Source: Rhodosporidiobolus odoratus (Eukaryota > Basidiomycota > Microbotryomycetes > Sporidiobolales > Sporidiobolaceae). From it: 64,000 nucleotides of DNA. The notes below the pieces were generated by a model, which worked only from the letters and a program-made list of their open reading frames with translations, was not told where the DNA came from and ran no database searches. Below are positions 1-12,192 of this stretch, in pieces. The number at the start of each line of letters is the position of its first letter. Position 1 is the first letter of the stretch. The translations under genes were made by a program, and so were the position numbers. The DNA lies in the NCBI GenBank assembly GCA_034387635.1, contig JAOANU010000004.1, positions 372,001 through 436,000 on the forward strand. Reading direction: 5' to 3'.

Positions 1-3000
1 ATTGATGAGGTTGAGAGGAGGGGAACGCCAGAGGAGGTGGTTAGGTTCCCGCTGGCTATTGAAAGGCAGAGTAGGGCGGATAGAAAGGATACGAGTCTGG
101 TGGCCACGGGGTTCATTCAGGAGTATGTCCCTCGTCCACCTCTTTGACGCGGCACAGGTGTTCATCGATGTACTTACTGCAGGTATTTCCGCCGATTCGA
201 CTCTGCCCGAGCCTCCCTCGAAGCCTTGTACGACTCGAACGCCCTCTTCTCCCTCAAATTGTGCACCGAGATTCCCGCGCGAGCCCGTTCTCCCCTCGTC
301 CCGTTTGCCAAAGCCTGGCACCATGTCGCCTCGAAAGGCGTCGCCACGACTCCCACTCCCATCACCAACCAGATTCGTCACCTCCCCGCCGGCTCAACCG
401 ACCTCGACAAACTCGTCTTCGCTACTCGGGCTGTTCCCGAGATCTACGGTGGCTTCGGCGTGTTGAACGGGAAGAAGGATAAACGCTCGTCTGCTCACCC
501 TCCCATCATGCTCCATATTCTCGGAGAATTCGAAGAATTCCCGGAAAAGATCGTTCGACGGTTCTCAAGAACTTTTATTCTTGTCCCTAAGTCGACGAGG
601 GCGACCGGAACAGGTGGACCAGAGTATTGGATCGCGAATGATCAGTTGACGGTTTTGCATAAGGTTGAAGGGGAACCGAAGTTGTTACCTACTATGAAGA
701 GGTTGTTTACGCCTTCTAGGAGTGCGAATCCTTCACCGGCGGCGTCTGGGAGCGCTTATGCGGGGACGCCGCAGCCCGCGGGCCCTCGTGCACCCTTGGC
801 GTCCACCTCCCGTTTACAGCAACAAGCACCGCAGCCGCAACCCGACCACCCTGTCGCGTCTTCTTCCAGCCGCGCCCCTATCGCCGCCGCTACCGCCTTG
901 CCCACACACACTTCAGCTTCCACTTCAGATTCTACGTCTCGCCCGCCGCGTCCTACCCGCCCTCGCCTCCCTTCACCCCGGCCAGTCGACGAGCTTATCC
1001 TCTCAGACTCGGACCTCGACTCCCTCGGCCTTGAGTCCCTCCCACCTCCAATAGACGAGCAGCGAGGCAACTCTACTTCTTCTTCATCCTCCTCCGTCTC
1101 AAGATCGCCTGAACTAGCTCGTCGGCCTATCCCTTCTGCTCCCACTGCGACTCCTCAGCTTGTGGCGCAGAACTCATCCTCCTCCAAATCACTTGGCAAG
1201 CGTAGGGCGGTCGATGACCCCGATGTGTCATCTTCCTCCTCCCTCGGCGGCGGTGGCCTTACTTCAACGGGTCAAAACTCGCACCGCGCCGCGCACCGAC
1301 CTCGAACCGATACCAGCTTTACGGTCGCGCAGAACCAGATTCAGAACCAGAATCAAGCCCAAGCGGATGAAGCGGAACGGCTTTCGAGGGATGAGATTGC
1401 GAGGATTGTTCAGAGGGAGGTACAGGCTGCTTTGAAAAGGCAGTTGGGCGCTGGGGTGAGTGGGGTGGGATTAGATGCAGAGAGGGTACAGGGGAGAGTG
1501 TCGAAAGGGAAGGAGGCGGAGAAGGAGGGAGAGAGGAAGAAGGATAAGGAAAAAAGCGGGAAGGGGAAGAGGAAGAGTAAAGGGGTGGTCGAGGGGGAAC
1601 CGGAGCCTGAGCTGGGGACGAGTTTGGGAAGGGACGATGGAAGGATCGTAAGGGCTTCCAAGGTGCAGTCTGACTTGCATGGTGCGTTTTGCGCTCCCCT
1701 TCCTGACTATTTCGAAGTCTGGCTGATAACCCATTTGCACGGGTAGGCTTCGACGGCAAATCCAACAAGCTGCGTCATATGATCCGCACCTCTCCCTCTT
1801 CATTCCTCGCCGCCTCCTTCGTAGGCGACATTGTCGAATTCGGCCTCCCTTCCGACCTCTTCATTTCCAAAAAGACACAGCTCGTCACGTCTGCTGCGAG
1901 TAACGACAAATTCAAAGTGGATGAGTTTGCGTGGTCGGAGGAAAAGGAGACGCTTGTTATGGGGTTCTTGGGATATAAGGAAGGGAGGGAATGGATCAAT
2001 CCGCCAAATCAGGTCGTTCTGTACAAGCATCACAAATATGCGGTACGCTCCCTTCCTCCCCGTACTGCTCACATTACGTGGCTCACTCCGCCTTGTGCTG
2101 TATACTCGCAGGACGGGACGCAGCGACTAGTAGCCTCTCCTGTCACGCACAAACCGCACGGCAATGGTGGGGTAACCGCCGTTGCGGCCCTTCCCAGCAC
2201 GAAACGCTTGCGCTTTGTCACTGGCGGCGAGGACAAGAAGTGCGTACACGTCTAGAGGCAGAATCAGCAGAGCCTGACGATTTTGGCCTTCTCAACTCGG
2301 CGCCTTCCCTCGGCGTTTGCAGGATCAAGCTGTGGACCCGCTCGAGGGAGTCGCAGGAGCTGTCTACGATCGATATTGGGACAGATCACACGTCTACTAT
2401 CACTGGCTTGAGCTACCTTCCCCAGGACAATCACCTTGTTTCGGTGGCAAAGGATAAAAGGGTAAGCTTTCCCTCTTTCTCTCCGCGTTTTGTCGCGCTT
2501 CCTCCACGTGCTACACCAGCCTGACTCATTGTCTCGTCCGCAGCTCATCAATCACGACCTTGCAAACGAAGCATCTGTCTGGCAAGCCCTCCTGACCCAT
2601 CCTGTATTCGGCGTCACTCCCGTGTACGTGACTACACTCTGGCACTCCTCCCCTCTCCGTATTGACAAATCCCTCCTCGCAGTCCCTCTATCAATCCCTG
2701 CGTCGTCCTCGCCCGGATGGGCGCACCCTCGAATCAATTCTGCGTTTATGACCTCCGACGCCCTGCAACTCTGCCTCCTGTGATCTCCTTCGGTTATGAT
2801 CTCCCGCGTACGCTCCTTGTTCTCCGATGTATATCCCTGAGTCTGCAATACCAGCTCCCGCCTCCCCATCCGACTTTACCTGACCGAGCATGTCTACTCG
2901 CAGCCCATACGAACGCTCGTGGAGCGTCTGTCGCCTCTAACCTCGGCCGTTACCTGCGAGGTGATCTCTGCGACACGGTTTACGCCTTTCCTGACCACGA

Positions 3001-3270
3001 ACTGGGCGTCAAGTAAGCTACCATTTGACTCTTCTTCCCGCACCGCAATCTAATCAGAATGACTCCAAAACCACTTTACTCACGCCCGATTCTCTCTATA
3101 GGCTGTGGGACCTCCGCAAAGTCGGCACCGACCAGTTCTTATCGCCCCTCAAGACGCAACGAATTCCCGCCCTCGGTCGCAGCAAAGTCGTTCACACCGC
3201 TTTCGCCAGCCGGAGCGAGTTGTGCTTGATGGAACTGAGTCATCTGACGAGGGTTAAGATTGAGGGCTGA
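1..3270 (+). CDS. NTF2-like (Mex67-type) plus WD40-repeat protein, 5' partial
   Basis: The gene is cut by the window edge. My exons are 1-122, 183-1681, 1747-2042, 2112-2239, 2323-2461, 2544-2623, 2683-2807, 2904-3012 and 3102-3270, all with GT-AG borders and consistent phase. The first two exons encode an NTF2-like fold of the kind in mRNA export factor Mex67/NXF (EYFRRFDSARASLEALYD, IPARAR, then ANDQLTVLHKV). About 300 residues of Ser/Pro-rich and basic disorder follow, with a SIM-like DELILSDSD and a short charged helix. WD40-like strands come next (IKLWTR, CVYDLRR, VKLWDLRK). No Mex67 C-terminal UBA domain is visible. A nuclear role in RNA export is inferred only from the NTF2-like part. 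The join of the two halves depends on the intron at 1682-1746, which has a CTGATAAC branch site; two genes remain possible. Confidence 0.6.
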
Positions 3271-4167
3271 GTGTCGGCCTATGGCTGGGGCCGGACGCTG
3301 GGTAGGAGCGGTGGCGTTCGCTTGTAATCGCTTCTGTTTTCTCTCCTCTCTACAGCCCTCTGCATCTCTCTTCGCATCGCCATATCTTGTAGCAGACGCA
3401 ACAAAGGAACGCAAGTCGCATACTCTCTGCTGTCGTCTTCCGGCCTTGCAAGATTGTTCAGGCCCTGAGAAGCGCTTCGAGAGGGGCAAAAACAGCCAGA
3501 ACCGCTCAAGGCCTGGCAATAGGATGGCAAAGAGCACGATCACAACATGCGATCTACCGGCGATAAAGTCACTGGAGCAGCTTCAACAGTACTTCGAGCT
3601 GAATCATGGCGACTTGGAAGGACGGCAGAAAGAGACGATGGACGAGTTCCTCGATGTATGGCGGGAGCGGAAGTTTTACAGGCGGATAGGGCAACCGTAT
3701 ATAGCTTCTCACCTTTGAGCGACTTCACCCAAGCACATCTCATGCGACAGCACGGAGCAAGTGCAGCTGTCATTGCCTTCGTACACTCTCAATTCTCCAT
3801 GGCTGCCAGCTAGACTCGACACAAGCCGGAGTAATTAAGCAAATGTAATGATCAGAAAAAGTAGGAGTTAGCTGCCTGCGACTTTTCAAGCCTTCTCGCA
3901 TGAGCGGCTGACGCTTCTTGGCCAGCCCGGACCCTCAACGCATCGCTACGTCTCCTTTCCGCCCTTTCTGTGCTATGGCGAGCATTGCTCGGCAGCAGGA
4001 CCTGCTCGCTGAAAGCAGCGATGCGCTGTTCCTGCTCCGCGGACCTGCTCCGTTTAACACTCTGCCGCTTCCACAGCGTCGTTTCACGGCTTGCTCCACT
4101 CTGCCGCCTGCGCAACCTTCCACTTTCGGCGCAATACAACCTCGGGCCGCCCCCTCCCCCGTGCGCG
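3271..4167. other. Intergenic, about 0.9 kb, no convincing gene
   Basis: This lies between the WD40-type gene and the small membrane-protein gene, both on the plus strand. A short open stretch from an ATG at 3524 to 3718 gives a charged 64-residue peptide with no recognisable motif, upstream partner or splice pattern, so I do not call it. The rest probably holds the 3' end of the first transcript and the promoter of the next gene. Confidence 0.5.
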
Positions 4168-4946
4168 ATGCAAGAATCCACCCTCCTTCTCGCAACCCTC
4201 CTCCCCATCTTCGGTACCATCCTCCTCCTCCTCTCTCTCGCCTTCTTCCGCTTCGCCTACCGTAAACACAAGCGAGGTCGAGCTATTCCGGTCGATCCGA
4301 ACTATGAGGTCACGCAAGTCGAGTTGCCTACGGATGGAGGGAGGGTGAGGTGGTTTGGAGGGGCTTATGGGGTTACTCCGGTGGCGGAAGCTGGACCGGG
4401 GGGCACGAAGTGAGTCCAGACCCGTTCAAGGAGGAGGAGTCGCAGGAACGAGCCTGCTGACAATCCCTTTCCTTCCCTTTCTTTCTTTTCCCTCCTCTTC
4501 AGGCAATACCTCTCCGGCTGGTTCGGCCTCGACGCTCCTTCAGGTTCCGGTGAGCCTCACATCTCCTCTCTCCATATCCACACCCTCACTGACCATCACT
4601 GTCACGAAAAACGCCAGGCTGGTCCCGCTCAAACGCCGACGGTTCTTTCACCACCCCCTGCCCAAACTCCCCCTCGGGCACTCTCTCAACCTGGCGCGAC
4701 TCGCACTTCTCCCGTGCTTCTCGAGCTTCTCGTCGTGCTGCACTTGCAGCTGACAGGAAGGGCAAAGGCAAGGATGAGTCAGGGAGTAGCGGCAGTAGCA
4801 AGGAGAAGAAGAAGAAACCGAGGGTGAGCCGGACGACTGAGTTGGGCGTGTTGGAGAAGGAGGATGGGGGGTTGTTGTCGCAAGAGGATGAGCAAGGGGA
4901 TGAGAAGGTGGGCGCCAAGCATAGAGTCGAAGTCGCCCAGAGGTAG
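4168..4946 (+). CDS. Small single-pass membrane protein, unknown function
   Basis: Three exons (4168-4409, 4503-4549, 4618-4946) join in frame to a protein of about 205 residues. It starts at an ATG followed at once by a hydrophobic segment (LLATLLPIFGTILLLLSLAF) and a basic stop-transfer stretch (RKHKRGR). That predicts a signal anchor or single transmembrane helix with the rest facing the cytosol. The soluble part has a conserved-looking middle (RWFGGAYGV, QYLSGWFGL) and ends in a basic and acidic low-complexity tail. I do not recognise the family. Its 3' end faces the 3' end of the caprin-like gene. Confidence 0.7.
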
Positions 4947-5415
4947 TAGTCGATCTTGCAGTATGTACTGGAAAGAAGACGAGCCTTTTTGTCCTGCGCT
5001 CTCCAGACCCCGCTCGAGTATGCACAGATGGTACTTCGGAACTGCGACTTTGCATCTTTTTGTTGCTATACACTCCACCGCGTCCATTCCCGATCGTGTT
5101 TCCGAGACCCAAGCCGAAAATGCGCCGCCTCTTTGGATTTCGAGGCGGTTTTTTGTCGTTAACATACGGGGGGTAATGCGAGGCGAGACGAGAGAGAACG
5201 AACAGCGAGGAACATTGAGAGAAAGGAACGGCACAGGGAATACGAAGAGAAGGAAAAGAAAAGGCGAAGAGAGAGATCGGGAGACGGGTATTGATTAGGC
5301 GGTAGGTCCGGCGACGGGCGCGGCAGTCACCTGACCAGCAAAGCCACCTGTGCACACCGGCGAAGAGGACGATCAGCGCCTTCCTATCATGCTGACCAGG
5401 AAGGAGAAGAAAAGA
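4947..5415. other. Convergent 3' intergenic region
   Basis: About 470 bp separates the 3' ends of the membrane-protein gene and the caprin-like gene. It should contain both 3' UTRs. Open frames here are shadows of purine-rich sequence. I see no separate gene. Confidence 0.5.
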
Positions 5416-7593
5416 TCAGAATTGAGACGCACCCCTGCCCCTGCCGCCCCTGCCTCCACCCCTCGCCCTACTCTGGTAACCCCCCTTAAAGCCACCCTCA
5501 CCTCCACCCTGCTGACTCGCGTTACTCTCACCCCTATCAAACTGCGACCTCCCCTCACCCCCGTTCTGGTTGTTATTGCCGTAGAATCCTCCACGACCTC
5601 CCCTGCCGCCACCTCCAGGCCCACCGCGGAACGATCCGCGAGGCCCATTCCCTCCACCACGAGGACCGTTGTTGTTGTGGTAAGATCCGCGACCTTGACC
5701 GCCGTGAGGGAAAGAACCGCGACGCGAGGGACGGGCGGGCTGGAACCCATCCTGCTGCTGCTGGGGTTGCTGCGGCTGCCGAGGTTGCTGAGAAGTCTGC
5801 GCTGCGGGCGCAGTAGGCGCCACAGTCGGTACCGCGGGCGCCAGTTCCGGCAAATGCGGCAAACCCTCGTCCTCGTCATCTGCTGCCCAGTCGAGTTTAG
5901 CCGGAGCCGCGGAAGCGAGAGCAGGAGGAGGGACTTCAGTCGAAGGTGTCGCAGCACTCGGACCGTTCGGGGTACCAATTGCGCCAATGTCCGACTCGAG
6001 AGCCGGGGTGGCAGGTCCAGAGGGAGGCGGTACCGATGCCTCTTCAGCAATGTCGTCCGCCCAGGACTGGACCTTCTCCTCTGCAGGCTGGGTGGGGAGG
6101 GACTCGACCTCCGTTTGGTTGTGGTGGACCTCTGCCGGGCTTTCTTGCGGGCCCGAAGGGGCAGAAGGGGGTTGGTCGACTTCCGAAGGCTGGAGGAAGG
6201 AGAAACCGCCGGCGCCGGCAGTGGCGACCGTGGGAGAAGCGATGGTGCTATGCTCCGCCTCGCCGTCGACGAGGGCGATAACCGAGTCCGAGGCCCTGGC
6301 GGGCTCTTGCGACTTGGTGACGGCGTTGTCGAGAGAAACATCCTCGGCAGGGGCGGTAAGGCCGTGGATGAGTTGCTGAACACGGGCGACTGTAAGCATG
6401 AGTGTGTCAGCCTCTAGCACAGACAATCGGAATGCAGTATATCGTACAGGAAACCCCCGGGAGCAACTCCTCCTCGTGCGCGCCCTTCACCTTCTCGAGC
6501 TTCTCAAGCGCGTCGTCGTTCCCTCCGAGCAAAGGCCCATTGGCAAACATGTCGAAAAGCATGCGGACAGCCGCGGCGTCCTGACCGGTCGCGGAAGCGA
6601 TCACCGGCGGCAAGACAGGCGGAGCAAACGAGGCTTGGGAAGGGTTGAAGAGGGAGTGGAGATGGAGGAATTGGAAGAGGAGGACGAGGTTGGACTGGCT
6701 GTCGGCCTGTGCAGCAGGCAGTACTATGTCAGCTCGGAGCGAAGAATCAACTGGCACGCGGAACGCACCTTGGAAGCCTTGAGAGCCGCTTCGATCGCCT
6801 TGGCCTGCTTCTTCTCCTCAACGACAGCGTTGCGGCCGTTGCGAGCCTCGTCTTCCTGCTCCTCGGCCTGAGTGCGTATGCCGAGATGACTATCAGCTAA
6901 TCAAGCCGAAAGGACAGCAGTGAAAGCCGAAAAGAAAAGCGCAAGCGCACCTTGAGAATGGGGAGCACCTCGTTGAGCTCGCGGATGACGGCCTCAAGGA
7001 CAGGCTTACCAGCGACGGCACGTTGTTGGTCGGCGTTAAGTGGGGTCTTGGAGCTCTCGTAACCTTCGATACGTTGCTGCAGCGAAATGAGCCGGACAGC
7101 GGTCAGCGGGAAAATCTGACTACAGCTGCCTGATCCAGCAGATCCATTCCAAGCAGCCCACTGGCGATCTTCTCGGGCTCATAAGGGCTTCTGTCCCTTG
7201 TAACGAGTGCAATTCCTCCCCCACCTCATACGACATTGACCTTGCAAGGCAGAACGAAGGAGAGAAACGCACGATCTTCTTGGTAGCGGCCCTGACCCTC
7301 TTCATGACGACCTCGACAGCGCTAGTCTTCTTCTCCTCAACCTCGAGGATCTCTTCCTTGTCCACCTCTGGAAGCTGCGTCACCTCACCCCCCTTCTCTT
7401 CCTCTATCGTTCCGGTGAGGGCGGGACCCTCTGTAGGCGCAGCAGTGCTAGTGGTAGGAACGGCCTTCTTGGAGGAGCGCTTGCGAGCCTTGGGCTTTGC
7501 GGTGGGAGGAGCTGAGGCGGAAGAGAGACCGGGAATGACACGAGGGGGAGCGAGGGAAGCGGGAGCTGGGGCGGGATCCGCGTTACCGGACAT
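5416..7593 (-). CDS. Caprin-like RGG-box RNA-binding protein
   Basis: Five exons on the minus strand (7273-7593, 6951-7076, 6769-6867, 6448-6706, 5416-6389) give about 600 residues. An N-terminal Ala/Pro/Lys-rich part precedes a helical region whose pattern (KIQRIEGYESSKTPLNADQQ, then AVAGKPVLEAVIRELNEVLP) resembles the HR1 helices of animal caprin, where K..Y....LN.DQ..AV.K is typical. A helical stretch (LLFQFLHLHSLFN) follows, then an acidic linker, a Gln-rich run and a C-terminal RGG/Gly-Asn tail. Caprins bind mRNA and act with G3BP in translation and stress granules; that role here is inference. The last intron (6390-6447) has GTACGA, CTGAC and TTACAG signals, which fixes the phase. An alternative is a generic RGG-rich ribosome-associated protein. 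Confidence 0.65.
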
Positions 7594-7858
7594 GGTTTAC
7601 AGGTATCAGTGGTAAGCTTGTAGACGAATGAGAAGGGAATGGAGAGAATGATAAGTGGCCGGGGGGGAATGGGGAAGGGGGATTCAGAGAATTATGAATA
7701 GCGATCACTCCATTTGTATCTACATGTTCTCCAGGAGACTGTACTTTATGCGATCGTACACCCTGCTCGGCTTCTACAGAATAGATTGAGGCCGTAACGA
7801 GTTATTGACTTTTTTCTCCTCTGGCCTCCGCTTGGCTTACTTCGCTTCCTACCACACC

Positions 7859-9460
7859 ATGCTGTTTGACACCCCCTTGCTCAACCTGAGCAGCACTACA
7901 CCTTCAGCTGCCGCCTCGCCTTCTGCCTGCAGCAGCAAGAAACGCCCCCGCGCAAGCTCGACTTCAACCAGCAAACCCACCTCGATACCATCCCAGCCCA
8001 CCGTGGACGTAGACAAGCTCCTCAAGCAGATAAACAAGGGTGACAAGGGCGGCTCTGCGCCGAACGGAGGGCAGGCTAAGCAAGGTGGAGGTGGGGGACA
8101 GGGTAAGGCAAAGAAGCAGAAGAAGGACAACAGCAAGCAACCCGCCAAGCAGCAGGACCAGCAGCCCGACGCAGGGTGGGGCGCAAGGTCGCAAGGAAAG
8201 GGTCAGGCCGATCAACCGGAAGGAGGAAAGAAGCTGGGTAAACGAGCGAAAAAGTCCGCCAACAAGGCTGCTCACCTTGAACGCGGGAAGGAACGGTCCA
8301 CCTCGCCTGCCGCCTCTCCTTCCGCGGTTGAAGCTGTCACTCTCACCCCGGGCATGGTTCTACATCGCTTTGCTGCACCCATTCAATCCTTCCCCTCTCC
8401 CTCGGCGGCGTCGACGGTGCAGGCTGGCAAGAAAGGCGGTTCGGTACAGGATAAGCTGAGGGCGCAGCTGGCTGGCGGCAAGTTCAGAATGCTCAACGAG
8501 CAGCTGTACACCACGTCGGGAGGGGCAGCGTATGGCATCATGCAGGAGGAGGGCGCGTTTGACGATGTGCGTTGTATTGTTCTGTACGTTTGCGCAGTAG
8601 CTTATGCATCTATCTTTCACAGTATCACACCGGCTTCCGCTCCCAGGCCGCAACGTGGCCTGTGCACCCTCTCGCCTTGATCGCCCAATCTCTCCTCTCT
8701 TCCCTCGCACCCAACTCCCTCATCGCCGACTTTGGCTGTGGCGATGCCGCCCTTGCGCGCACCCTCGTCCCATCCTCTTCTCCTTCCTCCTCTTCCGCTC
8801 TCCCGCCGATCCCCTCCCTCAAGCTCAACCAGAAAACCCTGAAGGAGAAGCGCCTCAAAGTCCTCTCCTTTGATCTGGTTTCGCAGTCGTCGTATGTTGT
8901 GGAAGCGGAGTGCTCTTCGGTCCCTCTGCCGGGTGGTACGGCAGGTGGAGAGGTGGTAGACTCGGTGGTCTGCTGCTTGAGCTTGATGGGGACGGATTGG
9001 ATCAGGATGATTAGGGAGGCTAGGCGAGTCTTGAGGGAAGGGTGAGCCGCAGGTCCTCCCGTTACATCCCGTCTGTTTCGCTGTCTTTCTCGCTCGCGAC
9101 TTATTGACGTCGACTCATGCTGACTTCGGAGTCTTAATCTGCAGCGGCGTTCTCAAGATTGCCGAAGTCACCAGCCGGTTCACCTCTGTCGACGATTTCG
9201 TCAAGTTGCTCGGCAGTCTCGGATTCTCTCTGTCGCACAAGGTGCGTGAAATACATCCTATACGAGTCAGCCTCGGTATATGCTGACACATTCTCGTCGT
9301 CTGACGGTTGCAACCGCACTCGCAGGACGACTCGAACACGCATTTCCTCCTACTCGACTTCACCAAGACTGGCGGAGAGGGAGAGGCCCCGGCCAAGGTG
9401 AGTGAGAATACGAAGAAGGCGGAGAAGCTGTTGGGGCCGTGTATCTACAAGCGGCGATAG
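7859..9460 (+). CDS. RRP8: 25S rRNA adenine-N(1) methyltransferase RRP8
   Basis: Four exons (7859-8566, 8623-9041, 9145-9241, 9326-9460) encode about 450 residues. The first 230 are basic and disordered, typical of nucleolar proteins. The C-terminal half is the RRP8 methyltransferase: FRSQAATWPVHPL opens the domain, IADFGCGDA is the SAM-binding motif, FDLVS follows, CCLSLMGTDW is the family signature, and EARRVLREGGVLKIAEVTSRF with FLLLDFTK closes it. In yeast Rrp8 makes an m1A in 25S rRNA domain I during 60S assembly. The ATG at 7859 is chosen because upstream in-frame codons lack another ATG. The divergent caprin-like gene begins 265 bp upstream, so the two may share a promoter region. Confidence 0.93.
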
Positions 9461-9757
9461 AGAGCAAACTGAGAGGACTCTGTAACTTGAGACCGGCGCA
9501 GCCAGCAGCCTTTTTTCGTCATGGCGAGTCTGTTCTCACCCGCCCGCAGACGCGCAGAAAGCGTGAGGTAGCTGCGAGAGTGATGAAGAGGGTGTTTTAG
9601 CTGAGCGTGTGTGCATGTAGAAGGAAAAGAAAAACAGGGCGTCGGTTCACGCGTCGTCGACTGCGGATCTCGACCTCGGGTTGAAGGAACACGAAGAAAG
9701 GGTGCTCTCTCCTCTCCTTCCTCACACAGTGATACGCCTGACTAGACACTCATAACA
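9461..9757. other. Short intergenic region between two plus-strand genes
   Basis: Just under 300 bp. It holds the 3' end of RRP8 and the leader of the next gene, whose first coding exon is only 4 nt. No other feature is seen. Confidence 0.4.
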
Positions 9758-11730
9758 ATGGGTGAGCACACCCTCTATGTAGCTCTCTGACCATGCGTTC
9801 ACCGTTCCGTTGTGTGCACAGCTTCACCCGTCAACGCTTCCTCGACTTCATCTCCCGCTCCTCCTTCCATTGCAGTCTCTACCACTCCTTCCCCGACTGC
9901 TTATACTCACTCCGAGTCAGCTACCACGCACCTTGCCAGTCCTCCGCGCAAATCCTCGACGAAGCGGGCACAATCCCCCTCCACCCCTCTTCGCACTGCC
10001 TCCCAGTCTTCCCGCAACCGCCCCTTGTCTCCTGCAGCTGCCTCGCATTCCCTGTCAGCACTGGGACACCCACCTCCGCCTTCCTCAACTAGCTCGGCCC
10101 TGGAAGCTAGAGGAAGCATGCCCCTCTCCCCACCCAAACCTCCTCCCCCTCCCGCTTCCGCCTCTCCCTCCTCAACCCCTCTAGCTCCTCCTCTCCTCGC
10201 TGGGTCCGCCATCAGACCTTCACCTGTCGTACCGCCCTCACCGAGTGTACCACCCACTCCGAGCTTTAGTCGGCCGACCAGCCCGCAACCTTCAAGTCCG
10301 ACGAGGACTAGGACCGCCAGCGGAGGTGGCGGGCTCTTGATCTCGAGCATTGAGGGCAGCGGAGGCAGGGAGGGCAAGAGCGAGGCCAGCGGGTTCAGCA
10401 GGAGCGGCAGTCAGGTTGACTTGAGCCATATCTTCGAGAGAGGTGCGTTGGTTCTCTCAGGCTCGCCTATCTCTTCTATTTTCGCCGCTAGATGCGGGAA
10501 CGGGGCACATGCTCGTAACCTGATGATCTACACACAGACGTCGAGTTCGCGCCGTCGCACCTGCTCAACCCATCGGAAGCTGGTGAGTTCTTCCCTGGCC
10601 TTCTTTCTTTGCTGCACTGCTGACGTAGTCGCGGTTTATAAACAGTCGACGTGGCGGTCCCTCCTGTTCTCACGGAAGCTGCTGTCGCCCTGACGACATT
10701 GCCGTCCCTCCTCTCTTCGAGTGACCTGCTCGCCCAGCAGCAAGACCTCGCGGCACTCGTCCATGACGCCGAGCAGGAAGCCCAAGCCGGTTCAGGCTGG
10801 TCTTCGCCCGTCGTGCCGCCTCAACTCGCGCTCCACCAGCCGCACGTCACGTCGCCTCTCCACCACCACTCGCATGCGAACGCTTCGCGCTCGCCGGTCC
10901 GCGGTAGCGGCATGAGGAGCTTCTCGCCCGATTCGACCGGAAGGGGCGGCGTAGGAGGTGCCCGTTCGCTTTCTCCAGACTCGTCGACCACGTTCTCTGT
11001 CGGTACGCCTCCAACGTCCAACAGCGGAGGGAGCCCGCCTCCGATGATGCCAAAGAGCGGCAGCCCTCCTCCGGCTCTCTCGCTCGGTCCGTTCGGGCAA
11101 CGTCTAACCGAAGCCCTCGAGAACGAAGCAAACAAACCCGCCGCCCCTCAGGGTAGTTCTAGCCTTCCCGTGGCCAAGCGCGATACCTCTCCGGACGCCG
11201 TCGAGCCCTCCCGTTCGGCCGCATCGTCGCCCGGTGTTTCTCGCAGTGCGGCTGCGAAAACGGCCACCTACACCCCACTCAAGCCTTCCCTCCTCCTTCC
11301 CTTCCCGTCTGGCACTCCCGCCGCCTCCGGACCCCTCGACGACCCCTTCTCCTCCTTCTCCCCCGCCTCAAGCTCGGCCTCTCCGCTCCACTCCCCTTCC
11401 TACGAACACGCCAACCCCTTCGCGGCTCCTTCTCCGTCCTCCACTATCGCAGGTGGAGCAGCCAGCTCGCAACTCGCTCAACCCCACCCCCGTCGTCTCA
11501 GCTTCTACAGCTACGCCGACCTAATCAACGAAGAACGGATTCAGGAACTCAAAGGTGAAGCTATGGGGAGCGGGCTTGGGGAAGGACCGGGAGGCTTAGG
11601 GGTGGGCATGAGAGAGGCGGGGAGTAGGACGGTTAGTGGGGGCAGTCAGCAGACTAGACGTGAGGCGGTCGCTGGGATGGGATTGGCCGAGGTTGAGGGT
11701 AAGTTGGCTGGAGCTGCACTGGAGGGGTAG
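9758..11730 (+). CDS. Ser/Pro-rich protein with conserved C-terminal motif, unknown function
   Basis: Four exons (9758-9761, 9822-10442, 10538-10582, 10646-11730). The first coding exon is only ATGG, completed to Met-Ala after splicing. The product is about 585 residues, mostly Ser/Pro/Ala-rich disorder with many SP sites that could be kinase targets. Two blocks look constrained: the stretch split over the small exons (SHIFERDVEFAPSHLLNPSE, then VDVAVPPVLTEAA) and a C-terminal motif (RRLSFYSYADLINEERIQEL). I do not recognise a named family. No signal peptide or transmembrane segment is seen. Confidence 0.7.
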
Positions 11731-12192
11731 GGTGGGGCGCTGGGAATGTACAAAGACGGGAGGGAGGGAGACAGGGTACATAGTCAGATTTCGTTTTTTT
11801 CTCTCTCTTCTTCCTTCCTTCCTTCCTTTCTTCAGTTAGGATTTGCGGTTAGTATTCTCCTCCCCCCTTGTTCTGATCTGGGTCTTTTGGCCGCCGTGCT
11901 TGTGAACGAGGAGGGTACAGGATTTATCGGTCTGGTTGTTTTTACTTTCTGCGCGCGCGGACATGCCACTTGGATCGTCGAGGTTAAGTGCTTGCAAGGC
12001 AATTCTGTTTTGTACTCCTGCGTTGTTCCGACCTACAGCGGCGCTCTTGTCGACCATGGTATCGTAGGCTAAATCAGGGTGAAAAATTTTCGACCACGTT
12101 CCGCTTTTGCCGCTCGGGGCGGCCGTCTTTCGGATTTCACACGACTCTGTGCTGCTGCATTCCTGCTCGCACCCGACCACTCGACTCGCACG
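11731..12192. other. Intergenic promoter region
   Basis: About 460 bp between two plus-strand genes. Apart from the TTCC microsatellite and pyrimidine-rich runs I see no gene or RNA feature. Confidence 0.4.
11810..11834. repeat. TTCC microsatellite in 3' UTR region
   Basis: A short CTTC/TTCC tandem tract lies about 80 bp past the stop codon of the Ser/Pro-rich gene, probably in its 3' UTR. Confidence 0.6.

Noticed and set aside
3524..3718. A 64-codon open frame with charged residues
   Set aside because: Short, no recognisable motif, no splice signals, and located in an otherwise non-coding gap.
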